From contig DFHF01000009.1 of assembly GCA_002371825.1 (NCBI GenBank), forward strand, positions 880 through 24,071: a stretch of DNA of 23,192 nt, written 5' to 3'. Under the pieces are notes generated by a model, which saw only the letters and a program-made list of their open reading frames with translations, did no database searches and had not been told where the DNA came from. Source of the stretch: Ruminococcus flavefaciens (GTDB lineage: Bacteria; Bacillota; Clostridia; Oscillospirales; Ruminococcaceae). The position numbers and the translations under genes were made by a program. Positions 1 through 6,041 of this stretch are shown one piece after another. Position 1 is the first letter of the stretch, and each line of letters begins with the position of its first letter.

Positions 1-197
1 ATCCAAACCTGACCGCCACGCTTGATGTAACGTGTCATAGCGATACGGGCGGACTCTATCTGATTTGAGGTGATCCATGCAGGCTCCAGTGCCTGAAGAC
101 CGTAATCACCGTAAGTTACCTTATTGCCTCTGTAGGCCTTACCCTTCAGACGTCCTCTGTGGACTCTGCGGTACTTTACTCTCTTCGGAAGCAGCAT
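1..197 (-). CDS. rplP: Large ribosomal subunit protein L16 (N-terminal part, cut by the window edge)
   Basis: L16 sits in the large subunit near the tRNA elbow and the peptidyl-transferase centre. Only the first 65 codons are here; the rest lies beyond base 1. Translation begins MLLPKRVKYRRVHRGR and continues through a KGKAYRGNKVTYGDYGLQAL stretch and a WITSNQIESARIAMTRYIKR stretch, which are characteristic of bacterial L16. The start codon shares one base with the TAA stop of rpsC (TAATG), so translation is probably coupled. Gene order rpsC-rplP is the standard S10-operon order, which supports the call. Nothing is odd in the visible part. Confidence 0.97.
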   Translation of the reverse strand, partial: MLLPKRVKYRRVHRGRLKGKAYRGNKVTYGDYGLQALEPAWITSNQIESARIAMTRYIKRGGQVW

Positions 198-979
198 TAC
201 TGATTACCTCCTTCTCTTTTAGCGTCACGATTGAAGTTTCTGCCGCCTCTTCTGTTACCGTCTCTGCGGTCATCTCTGCGGCGTCTGTCGTTATTTCTTG
301 AATCCTTCTTCTCGAGCTTCTCTCTCTGAGCAGCAGCCTTAGCAGCATCGCCCTTAAGAACTTCGCCCTTGTAGATCCAAACCTTAACTCCGAGCTTTCC
401 GTATGTTGTATCAGCCTCAGCAAAGCCGTAGTCGATATCTGCACGGATTGTCTGGAGCGGGATAGTACCCTCGTGGTAGCTCTCGCTTCTTGCGATCTCA
501 GCGCCGGCAAGTCTGCCTGATACCTTAACCTTGATACCCTTTGCGCCAAGTCTCATTGTTCTGCCGATAGACTGCTTCATAGCTCTTCTGAAAGATACTC
601 TGTTCTCGAGGTCGAGAGCGATCTTCTCAGCAACGAGCTGGCTGTCCATATCGGGCTGCTTAACTTCGATGATGTTGATGAATACCTGCTTCTTCATCAT
701 CTGCTCGAGCTTAGCTCTGAGCTTCTCTATCTCTGCGCCGCCTCTTCCGATAACGATACCGGGCTTAGCGCAGTGGATGTGGATTCTTACCTTATCAGCG
801 AAACGCTCGATCTCTATTCTGGGAACACCAGCAGCGTATAAGCTCTTCTTAATGAAGTTACGAACGTTATAATCCTCAACAAGAGTATCGCCGAAATCTG
901 CCTTATTGGCATACCAGCGGGAATCCCAATCTTTAATAACGCCGACACGGAGTCCGTGCGGATTAACTTTCTGGCCCAT
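197..979 (-). CDS. rpsC: Small ribosomal subunit protein S3, with Arg/Asn/Gly-rich C-terminal tail
   Basis: S3 lies at the mRNA entry channel of the 30S subunit and helps unwind mRNA. The 260-residue product starts MGQKVNPHGLRVGVI, the usual S3 N-terminus, and has the type-2 KH motif GIVIGRGG at about residues 74-81. The S3 C-terminal domain runs to about residue 205 (RLAGAEIARSE, then KGEVLKG). From about residue 211 to 260 comes a low-complexity, highly charged tail rich in Arg, Asp, Asn and Gly; bacterial S3 is usually nearer 210-235 residues. A 19-base gap separates the start from rplV, with an AAGGAGG site just upstream of the ATG. Confidence 0.98.
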   Translation of the reverse strand: MGQKVNPHGLRVGVIKDWDSRWYANKADFGDTLVEDYNVRNFIKKSLYAAGVPRIEIERFADKVRIHIHCAKPGIVIGRGGAEIEKLRAKLEQMMKKQVFINIIEVKQPDMDSQLVAEKIALDLENRVSFRRAMKQSIGRTMRLGAKGIKVKVSGRLAGAEIARSESYHEGTIPLQTIRADIDYGFAEADTTYGKLGVKVWIYKGEVLKGDAAKAAAQREKLEKKDSRNNDRRRRDDRRDGNRRGGRNFNRDAKREGGNQ

Positions 980-998
980 TATTCAAACCTCCTTGGGA

Positions 999-1334
999 TT
1001 ATTCTTTTTCTTTAAGAACAACTGTGATGTGTGATGTTCTCTTTAAAATTCTGTATGCTCTGCCCTGTGCTCTCGGCATGATCCTCTTCATGATGGGGCC
1101 GGGTGTTACGAAGCACTCTGCCACATAGAGATCATCCTTGTTCATGCTGAAGTTATTCTCAGCATTTGCCATAGCGGACTTTACAAGCTTTCCAACGATA
1201 GGACTTGCAGCCTTCGGAGTAAGATCTAAAGTAGCCAAAGCGATGTCAACAGGCTTGTTTCTGATCAGATCCAGAACGATCTGCACCTTTCTGGGTGATA
1301 TACGAGCATTTCTTAAATAAGCTCTTGCTTCCAT
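999..1334 (-). CDS. rplV: Large ribosomal subunit protein L22
   Basis: L22 lines the nascent peptide exit tunnel with a long beta-hairpin. The 111-residue product has normal family length and the typical N-terminus MEARAYLRNARISPRKVQ (the ISPRK motif that contacts 23S rRNA). It ends in the conserved hairpin region with PRAQGRAYRILKRTSHITVV; the RAYRI-K-TSHI residues are the family hallmark. It lies 18 bases after rpsS and 19 bases before rpsC in the S10 operon. A GGAGG-type site precedes the ATG. No anomalies seen. Confidence 0.98.
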   Translation of the reverse strand: MEARAYLRNARISPRKVQIVLDLIRNKPVDIALATLDLTPKAASPIVGKLVKSAMANAENNFSMNKDDLYVAECFVTPGPIMKRIMPRAQGRAYRILKRTSHITVVLKEKE

Positions 1335-1352
1335 CTGAACTCCTCCTTCCGC

Positions 1353-1637
1353 TTATTTCTTACCGTTATTGGATGTCTTGGAACCAGCGTGTCCCTTGTA
1401 AGTTCTTGTAGGTGCGAACTCGCCGAGCTTGTGACCTACCATATCCTCTGTTACATATACCGGAACGTGCTTGCGTCCGTCGTGAACAGCGAATGTATGA
1501 CCAACGAAATCAGGGAATATTGTTGAAGAACGGCTCCATGTCTTAAGAACCTTCTTCTCGCCTGCTTCGTTCATTGCAACAACCCTCTTCAGGAGAACTT
1601 CCTGAACATAAGGTCCCTTTTTGATACTTCTGCTCAT
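1353..1637 (-). CDS. rpsS: Small ribosomal subunit protein S19
   Basis: S19 sits in the head of the 30S subunit next to S13 and takes part in intersubunit bridging. The 94-residue product is full length. It starts MSRSIKKGPYVQEVLLK and carries the conserved WSRSSTIFPDFVGHTFAVHD region (about residues 34-53) and a GHKLGEFAPTRTYKGH stretch near the C-terminus, all typical of S19. The ATG is preceded by an AAGGAGG site, and the gene is 22 bases from rplB. No anomalies seen. Confidence 0.98.
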   Translation of the reverse strand: MSRSIKKGPYVQEVLLKRVVAMNEAGEKKVLKTWSRSSTIFPDFVGHTFAVHDGRKHVPVYVTEDMVGHKLGEFAPTRTYKGHAGSKTSNNGKK

Positions 1638-1659
1638 TTAAACAGTTCCTCCTTTCAGA

Positions 1660-2493
1660 TTACTTGCCGTTGCGGCGCTTTACGATGAACTTGTCAGTCC
1701 TGTGGTGCTTCTTACGAGTCTTGTAACCAAGAGCAGGCTTACCCCAAGGAGTAACAGGTCCGGGACGTCCTACAGGTGACTTACCTTCACCACCACCGTG
1801 GGGGTGATCGCAGGGGTTCATTACAGAACCACGAACAGTAGGTCTCCAGCCCATGTTTCTTACACGGCCGGCCTTACCGTAGTTAACGTTCTCGTGATCG
1901 ATGTTGGAAACCTGGCCGATTGCAGCCTTGCATCCGATCGGAACCTTTCTCATTTCGCCGGAGGGAAGTCTGATAAGAGCGTAAGCTCCTTCCTTACCCA
2001 TCAGCTGAGCCTGGTTGCCTGCGCTTCTTACGAGCTGAGCGCCCTTGCCGGGATAAAGCTCGATAGCGTGGATGAATGTACCAACAGGGATATCTTCAAG
2101 CTTGAGTGCGTTGCCGGGCTTGATATCAGCCTCGGGACCGGACTCTACCTTATCGCCTACCTTGAGGCCGTTAGGAGCGAGGATGTATCTCTTCTCTCCG
2201 TCCTCGTACTCAACGAGAGCGATGAATGCTGATCTGTTAGGATCGTACTCAAGAGTCTTAACAACAGCGATCATGTTGTCCTTATCTCTCTTGAAATCTA
2301 TTACACGGTACTTTCTTCTGTTACCGCCGCCTCTGTGGCGAACTGTTATACGGCCGTAGCTGTTTCTTCCCGACTTCTTCTTAAGGGGTTCGAGAAGGCT
2401 CTTCTCCGGCTCAACCTTTGACAGGATCGAGTAATCAGTTACTGTCATCTGACGTCTCGAAGGTGTCGTAGGCTTATAAGTCTTTATAGCCAT
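1660..2493 (-). CDS. rplB: Large ribosomal subunit protein L2
   Basis: L2 is a core 23S rRNA-binding protein needed for subunit association and peptidyl transfer. The 277-residue product has the expected length and begins MAIKTYKPTTPSRRQMTV. It contains GRITVRHRGGGNRRKYRVID at about 47-66 (the RNA-binding RHRGGG motif) and near the C-terminus the family signature NPCDHPHGGGEGKSPVGR, which includes the conserved histidine of the HPHGGGEG loop. It is separated from rplW by 71 bases holding two hairpins (see 2524-2560) and has an AAAGGAGAAAG site before its ATG. Confidence 0.99.
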   Translation of the reverse strand: MAIKTYKPTTPSRRQMTVTDYSILSKVEPEKSLLEPLKKKSGRNSYGRITVRHRGGGNRRKYRVIDFKRDKDNMIAVVKTLEYDPNRSAFIALVEYEDGEKRYILAPNGLKVGDKVESGPEADIKPGNALKLEDIPVGTFIHAIELYPGKGAQLVRSAGNQAQLMGKEGAYALIRLPSGEMRKVPIGCKAAIGQVSNIDHENVNYGKAGRVRNMGWRPTVRGSVMNPCDHPHGGGEGKSPVGRPGPVTPWGKPALGYKTRKKHHRTDKFIVKRRNGK

Positions 2494-2523
2494 TTTAACT
2501 TTCTCCTTTAATGCATTTTTTGC

Positions 2524-2560
2524 GGGAGCATTACTCCCATACTAAGAGGCCTCAGCCTCT
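2524..2560 (-). other. Two short hairpins in the rplW-rplB gap
   Basis: Two perfect inverted repeats fill most of the 71-base gap. One is AGAGGC/GCCTCT with a 4-base loop at 2545-2560. The other is GGGAG/CTCCC with a 5-base loop at 2524-2538. Neither is followed on the transcribed strand by a U-tract, so termination is unlikely. They could stabilise or process the mRNA, or mark a protein-binding site. The function is inference; the repeats are seen directly. Confidence 0.5.
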
Positions 2561-2564
2561 GTCA

Positions 2565-2861
2565 TCAAACCATACCCTCGAAGAACTCGATGGTCTTGGA
2601 ATCCTCTGTAAGAGTGATGATAGCCTTCTTCCAATCGGAAGTCTTGCCCATGAATCTGCCGACTCTCTTTGCCTTGCCGTTGCAGTTCATTGTATTTACC
2701 TTTGCTACCTTTACGCCGAAGAGCTGCTCAACAGCCTTCTTGATCTCGGACTTGTTTGCATCGGTAGCAACCTTGAATGTGTACTTGCCTGTCTGGAGAT
2801 CGTCCATGGACTTCTCAGTGATAACGGGCTTGAGGATTATATCCTGTGCTGCCTTGCTCAT
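2565..2861 (-). CDS. rplW: Large ribosomal subunit protein L23
   Basis: L23 lies at the exit of the peptide tunnel and is a docking point for trigger factor and SRP. The 98-residue product shows the usual N-terminus with DIILKPVITEKSMDDL (the PVITEKS motif) and the central YTFKVATDANKSEIKKAVEQ segment, followed by FGVKVAKVNTMN, all conserved in the family. Its ATG overlaps the TGA stop of rplD in the sequence ATGA, so the two genes are probably translationally coupled. Length and context are normal. Confidence 0.98.
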   Translation of the reverse strand: MSKAAQDIILKPVITEKSMDDLQTGKYTFKVATDANKSEIKKAVEQLFGVKVAKVNTMNCNGKAKRVGRFMGKTSDWKKAIITLTEDSKTIEFFEGMV

Positions 2862-3481
2862 GCGTACACCTCCTCGATCTTTCCAACGGCATTCTTAACA
2901 ACGATGAACTTATCATAGTTGAGGATGTCGTAAACATTGAGTGTATTTACAGCAGCAGTCTTAACACCGGGGATGTTAGCTGCGCTCTTGATTACCTTTG
3001 CATCAGCCTCTGCTGTTACGATGAGAGCCTTGCCCTCAACGCCGAGAGCCTTGAGCATATCAACAACAGTCTTTGTCTTGTAGCTGTCAAGTGTGAGAGC
3101 ATCAAGAACGATGAGGTTGTTGTCCTGTACCTTAGTTGAAAGAGCGGACTTCATTGCAAGTCTGCGTACCTTCTTGTTAAGAGAATATCTGTAATCTCTG
3201 GGCTTCGGTCCGAGAGCGATACCGCCGTGAACCCACTGAGGAGCACGTGTAGAGCCCTGTCTTGCATGACCTGTACCCTTCTGTCTCCAGGGCTTTCTTC
3301 CGCCGCCGCTTACTTCTGTTCTTGTAAGTGTGGACTGTGTACCCTGTCTCTGGTTTGCGAGGTAGTTAACTACCATAGCGTGCATTACGGCCTCATTAGG
3401 AGTGATACCGAAAACTGCGTCATTGAGCTCTGTTTCGGATACCTGCTTGCCAGCCATATCGAATACTGAAATTGTAGACAT
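2858..3481 (-). CDS. rplD: Large ribosomal subunit protein L4
   Basis: L4 binds domain I of 23S rRNA and its loop reaches into the exit tunnel. In gammaproteobacteria L4 also represses its own S10 operon. The 207-residue product contains the tunnel-loop region at about 45-78, with RTEVSGGGRKPWRQKGTGHA followed by RQGSTRAPQWVHGG, the diagnostic L4 signature. It ends with a Rossmann-like half (AKVIKSAANIPGV). It overlaps rplW by 4 bases and is 17 bases from rplC. Because L4 is a known autoregulator elsewhere, it is one candidate ligand for the structured leader upstream of rpsJ, but nothing in the sequence proves that. Confidence 0.98.
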   Translation of the reverse strand: MSTISVFDMAGKQVSETELNDAVFGITPNEAVMHAMVVNYLANQRQGTQSTLTRTEVSGGGRKPWRQKGTGHARQGSTRAPQWVHGGIALGPKPRDYRYSLNKKVRRLAMKSALSTKVQDNNLIVLDALTLDSYKTKTVVDMLKALGVEGKALIVTAEADAKVIKSAANIPGVKTAAVNTLNVYDILNYDKFIVVKNAVGKIEEVYA

Positions 3482-3498
3482 ATACGCTTCCTCCTTCC

Positions 3499-4131
3499 TT
3501 AAGCCTTAACGCTGTCAACGATATAAACTATACCGCCCTTAGGTCCGGGAACGGCACCCTTGATAGCGATGAGATTGTTCTCTGCGTCTATTTTAACGAT
3601 TTCGAGGTTCTGAACAGTAACCTGCTCTGCACCCATGTGACCAGCCATGCCCTTGCCCTTATAGATTCTTGAAGGGGATGAGCAAGCACCCATTGATCCA
3701 GCCTGTCTGTGAACAGGGCCTGTACCGTGAGTTTCCTTAAGTCTGTGCTGGTTGTGACGCTTGATTGCGCCCTGGAAGCCCTTACCCTTGCTGATGCCGA
3801 CAACGTCGATTGCGTCGCCTACTGCAAAAGTATCAGCCTTGATGATATCGCCAACGTTGAGTGACTCGCAGTCATCCAGTCTGAACTCCTTAAGAGTTGA
3901 CTTGTAGCCTGCATCAGCCTTATCGAAGTGACCCTTCATAGGCTTGTTCATTCTCTGAGCCTTAACGTCGCCGTAGCCGAGCTGGAGAGCTGCATATCCG
4001 TCGTTCTCTACAGTTTTCTTCTGTACTACTACGCACGGACCGGCTTCTACTACTGTTACAGGAACAACTTTTCCTGTCTCGTCGAAGATCTGTGTCATAC
4101 CGATCTTCTTACCGATGATACCTTTCTGCAT
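3499..4131 (-). CDS. rplC: Large ribosomal subunit protein L3
   Basis: L3 is an early-assembly protein reaching close to the peptidyl-transferase centre. The 210-residue product starts MQKGIIGKKIGMTQIFDETG, the normal L3 N-terminus. It holds the family signature around residues 122-150 with GTGPVHRQAGSMGACSSPSR (the glutamine in HRQ.GS is the one methylated by PrmB in some bacteria) and a C-terminal KGAVPGPKGG motif. An AGGAGGAAT site precedes the ATG. The 110-base gap up to rpsJ is unusually long for this operon and contains three hairpins. Confidence 0.98.
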   Translation of the reverse strand: MQKGIIGKKIGMTQIFDETGKVVPVTVVEAGPCVVVQKKTVENDGYAALQLGYGDVKAQRMNKPMKGHFDKADAGYKSTLKEFRLDDCESLNVGDIIKADTFAVGDAIDVVGISKGKGFQGAIKRHNQHRLKETHGTGPVHRQAGSMGACSSPSRIYKGKGMAGHMGAEQVTVQNLEIVKIDAENNLIAIKGAVPGPKGGIVYIVDSVKA

Positions 4132-4157
4132 TTCTGCATTCCTCCTATAGGTTATTG

Positions 4158-4217
4158 GTTGATGATTTACACATCAACTTGACCGGCGGACTACCGCCAT
4201 TCCGCATCCCATTGCGG
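4158..4217 (-). other. Three consecutive hairpins between rpsJ and rplC
   Basis: The 110-base gap holds three perfect inverted repeats in a row: GTTGATG/CATCAAC with a 7-base loop (4158-4178), GGCGG/CCGCC with a 4-base loop (4185-4198) and CCGCA/TGCGG with a 6-base loop (4202-4217). No U-tract follows any of them, so they do not look like terminators. They may separate translation of rpsJ and rplC, set mRNA stability, or be an inserted repeat. The repeats are seen directly; the role is unknown. Confidence 0.6.
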
Positions 4218-4241
4218 TATTTTCAGCGTGACTTCGGTTAA

Positions 4242-4556
4242 TTACTTAACCTCCATTACAACGTCTACGCCTGCGGGGATCTCAAGCTTATCAAGAGCAG
4301 CAGTTGTCTTTTCTGTAGGACGGATAACGTCTACGAGTCTCTTGTGAGTTCTCATCTCGAACTGCTCACGGCTATCCTTGTACTTGTGTACAGCACGGAG
4401 GATAGTAACGATCTCCTTGTCTGTAGGGAGCGGGATAGGTCCTGAAACTCTTGCACCGCTTCTCTTAGCTGCCTCAACGATCTTAGCTGCTGCAATATCA
4501 ACAGTAGCGTGATCGTAACCCTTGATCTTGAATCTGATCTTTTCGTTGACTGCCAT
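4242..4556 (-). CDS. rpsJ: Small ribosomal subunit protein S10
   Basis: S10 is a 30S head protein that also acts as NusE in transcription antitermination. The 104-residue product starts MAVNEKIRFKIKGYDHATVD and holds the conserved RVSGPIPLPTDKEIVTILRA (about 39-58) and KYKDSREQFEMRTHKRLVD stretches. A longer in-frame start at 4625 exists, but the chosen ATG has a full AAGGAGG site at 4565-4571 with proper spacing, and the product then matches the usual family length. It is the first gene of the operon, about 318 bases after the predicted transcription start. S10 being NusE is a curious coincidence with the terminator-like structure in its own leader; any link is speculation. Confidence 0.98.
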   Translation of the reverse strand: MAVNEKIRFKIKGYDHATVDIAAAKIVEAAKRSGARVSGPIPLPTDKEIVTILRAVHKYKDSREQFEMRTHKRLVDVIRPTEKTTAALDKLEIPAGVDVVMEVK

Positions 4557-4874
4557 TAATTTCGCCTCCTTGAAGAATTTTACGGGGACGCAGATACGGG
4601 ATTCACACGCTGCCGTGTGTTTCATGCTTTATCTGATAAAAAAACCCGAAAAACCGTGATGTTTTCCGGGGATTGATTTGCATATGAGCACAAAAAGAGC
4701 ATAGTTCACGCATACGCAAGCTGCGTTAACTATAAACCACAAACTGTGTTCGCTATCCCGATCGCCCGGTTTAAAATCGGACATACTCCACGGAAATTAC
4801 CTGCCATACCGGCAGCAACCTTCCGCTTCAACGCATATCTTAGTGCAGTCAGTACGCATTCAGCGCACTCAACA
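4557..4874 (-). promoter_or_regulatory. Structured 5' leader of the S10 operon
   Basis: The region between the predicted transcription start (about 4874) and rpsJ has no credible gene but is rich in structure on the transcribed strand. There is a hairpin with outer CGGAA/TTCCG and inner CTGCC/GGCAG stems (4791-4825), a possible CCGAT/ATCGG stem near 4757-4780, a 12-bp stem with one mismatch built from ATAGTTAACGCA and its partner TGCGTGAACTAT (4701-4733), then the terminator at 4645-4670. Within the 4701-4733 element ACGCA can pair with either of two TGCGT copies, so alternative folds are possible. It is probably a cis-acting ribosomal-protein leader. I cannot assign it to a known leader family from memory. 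Confidence 0.65.
4645..4670 (-). terminator. Intrinsic terminator / attenuator in the S10-operon leader
   Basis: On the transcribed strand the hairpin is CCCGGAAAAC, a 6-base loop, then the complementary GTTTTTCGGG arm (10 bp with one G.U pair), followed directly by seven U residues (4644-4638). It lies about 90 bases upstream of the rpsJ start but downstream of the S10 promoter at 4881-4909, so it would act as an attenuator rather than as the end of the upstream operon. A partial antiterminator is visible: CCGGG plus UUUU at 4765-4776 can pair with the 5' arm (CCCGGAAAA), with a 3-base bulge. The regulation is inferred; the hairpin and U-tract are seen. Confidence 0.8.
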
Positions 4875-4880
4875 GGTATT

Positions 4881-4909
4881 ATTTTACCATATATTTCGTT
4901 AAATTGCAA
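4881..4909 (-). promoter_or_regulatory. Sigma-A promoter of the S10 operon (extended -10)
   Basis: On the minus strand the -35 box TTGCAA (4904-4909) and -10 box TAAAAT (4881-4886) are 17 bases apart. A TGG immediately before the -10 box gives an extended -10 element. The upstream DNA (about 4915-4980) is strongly A/T-rich, like an UP element, as expected for a ribosomal-protein operon. Predicted start is near 4874. Confidence 0.8.
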
Positions 4910-4996
4910 TAGGGAGAGCTCAAAAGTTTGTGTATTATTTTGTAAATTTTTAGTGAACAATAATTTTATTTTAACTTTTTGCTTTGAAAGCAATAT

Positions 4997-5022
4997 ACGG
5001 GACGACAATTCTGCCGCCCCGT
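4997..5022 (-). terminator. Hairpin at the 3' end of the eight-gene ABC operon
   Basis: Just 4 bases past the stop of the last permease, the minus-strand RNA forms an 11-bp stem ACGGGGCGGCA / TGTCGTCCCGT with a GAAT loop, including two G.U pairs. Those wobbles are A.C mismatches if the plus strand were transcribed, so the element is built to fold in leftward transcripts. The U-tract is poor (ATATTG follows). A second inverted repeat TTGCTTT/AAAGCAA sits at 4979-4993. It is probably a weak terminator or 3'-end stabiliser. Confidence 0.6.
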
Positions 5023-5026
5023 ATTA

Positions 5027-6028
5027 TTATGCCACAAGTCCGGAACGCTCGATGCCTTCGGTAAAGTACTTCTGAAGGAAGACGTACATTATAAGTATGG
5101 GAGCTATCGAAAGCAGGCAGCCTGCCTCCTTCCAGACTATCTTCTCACGCTCAAGCATCTGTATCTTAGCGTCATTGAAAAGCACTGCTCCCAGCTTTGA
5201 ATCCAGATTAGTAAGAACCGTCGCCACAGTTTCAGTGTGAGTGAAGAAGGTCATGCTCACATAGTAGTCATTCCAGTACCAGACCACTGAGAAGAGGAAT
5301 ACCGTAAGAAAGGCAGATGCCGCATTTGGCACCATTACCTGTACGAAGGTCCTGAGCGGACCGCAGCCGTCAATATAGGCAGCGTCCTCTATCTCCTTCG
5401 GAAGTCCCCGGAAGAACTGGCGGAATATGAGTATCATCAGGCCGGAGCGTATACCGTTTCCGGTCAGGGCCGGCAGATACATTACCCACATTGTATCGAT
5501 CAGATTTATTTTTTCGCTGCCAAGGAAAAACCTGAACTGAGTATACAGCGGCAATGCAATTACCTGCATGGGGACAAGTATCATCATTATAACGATACCG
5601 AAAAGCAGCTTCTTCCCCTTGAAATCAAATCTTGCAAAGCCGTATCCGGTCACCGAGCAGGATACCACCTGCACCAGAGCACAGCCGATATTCAGCAGAA
5701 GAGTTGTTTTCATAGTCTCCCAGAAGTTCATTGCCCTCATGGTCTCTTTTATAACGTCGATAGTATAATGTCTTGGTATCCACATTACAGTAGGGTCGCT
5801 CATGTCGTTCCTCTCACGGAATGCACAGCTCACCATATATATAAGCGGATAGAGTATGATAAAGCTCAGTCCGAAGAGTATGACAAATCTGAAAATCGGC
5901 CAAACCTTCTCTGCCGCAGCCCTCCGGCGCAGATAGCCTCTCTCCTCACGGGAAAGCCCCTGCATATGGAGCTTTCTGCGCTGTTTGCTGCTGAGCTTTT
6001 CTTTTTTCGGAGATGTTGTTTCAGCCAC
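5027..6028 (-). CDS. Carbohydrate ABC transporter permease, MalG type (second pair)
   Basis: Inner subunit of a CUT1-type sugar importer in the cytoplasmic membrane. The 333-residue product has a basic cytoplasmic N-terminus of about 43 residues, then about six hydrophobic segments (first at 44-66). The cytoplasmic EAA loop, which couples to the ATPase, is at about 214-234 (EDAAYIDGCGPLRTFVQVMVP, with the conserved Asp-Gly at 220-221). The start is GTG, with AGGAGG seven bases upstream; that site lies in a small AGGAG/CTCCT hairpin overlapping the stop codon of the gene before, which suggests translational coupling. Last gene of the operon. A generic 'sugar' assignment is all the sequence supports; the substrate is unknown. 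Confidence 0.93.
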   Translation of the reverse strand: MAETTSPKKEKLSSKQRRKLHMQGLSREERGYLRRRAAAEKVWPIFRFVILFGLSFIILYPLIYMVSCAFRERNDMSDPTVMWIPRHYTIDVIKETMRAMNFWETMKTTLLLNIGCALVQVVSCSVTGYGFARFDFKGKKLLFGIVIMMILVPMQVIALPLYTQFRFFLGSEKINLIDTMWVMYLPALTGNGIRSGLMILIFRQFFRGLPKEIEDAAYIDGCGPLRTFVQVMVPNAASAFLTVFLFSVVWYWNDYYVSMTFFTHTETVATVLTNLDSKLGAVLFNDAKIQMLEREKIVWKEAGCLLSIAPILIMYVFLQKYFTEGIERSGLVA

Positions 6029-6041
6029 AGGAGCACCTCCT
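6029..6041 (-). promoter_or_regulatory. Hairpin covering the ribosome binding site between the last two permease genes
   Basis: The sequence AGGAG-GTG-CTCCT is a perfect 5-bp inverted repeat. It contains most of the Shine-Dalgarno sequence of the gene starting at 6028 and overlaps the TAG stop (6040-6042) of the preceding gene. A ribosome terminating upstream would melt it, which would couple expression of the two permease subunits. The structure is seen; the coupling is inferred. Confidence 0.45.

Noticed and set aside
2511..2918. 135-codon plus-strand frame opposite rplW
   Set aside because: It is antisense to certain ribosomal-protein genes; the translation is low-complexity and has no start signals.
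4645..4670. Terminator belonging to the upstream ABC operon
   Set aside because: It lies more than 200 bases downstream of the S10 promoter and next to rpsJ, so it acts mainly on the S10 transcript; the ABC operon has its own hairpin at 4997-5022.
4730..5008. 92-codon open frame on the minus strand across the S10 leader and promoter
   Set aside because: It runs through the A/T-rich upstream element, the promoter and the structured leader, with no ribosome site and no recognisable protein pattern.
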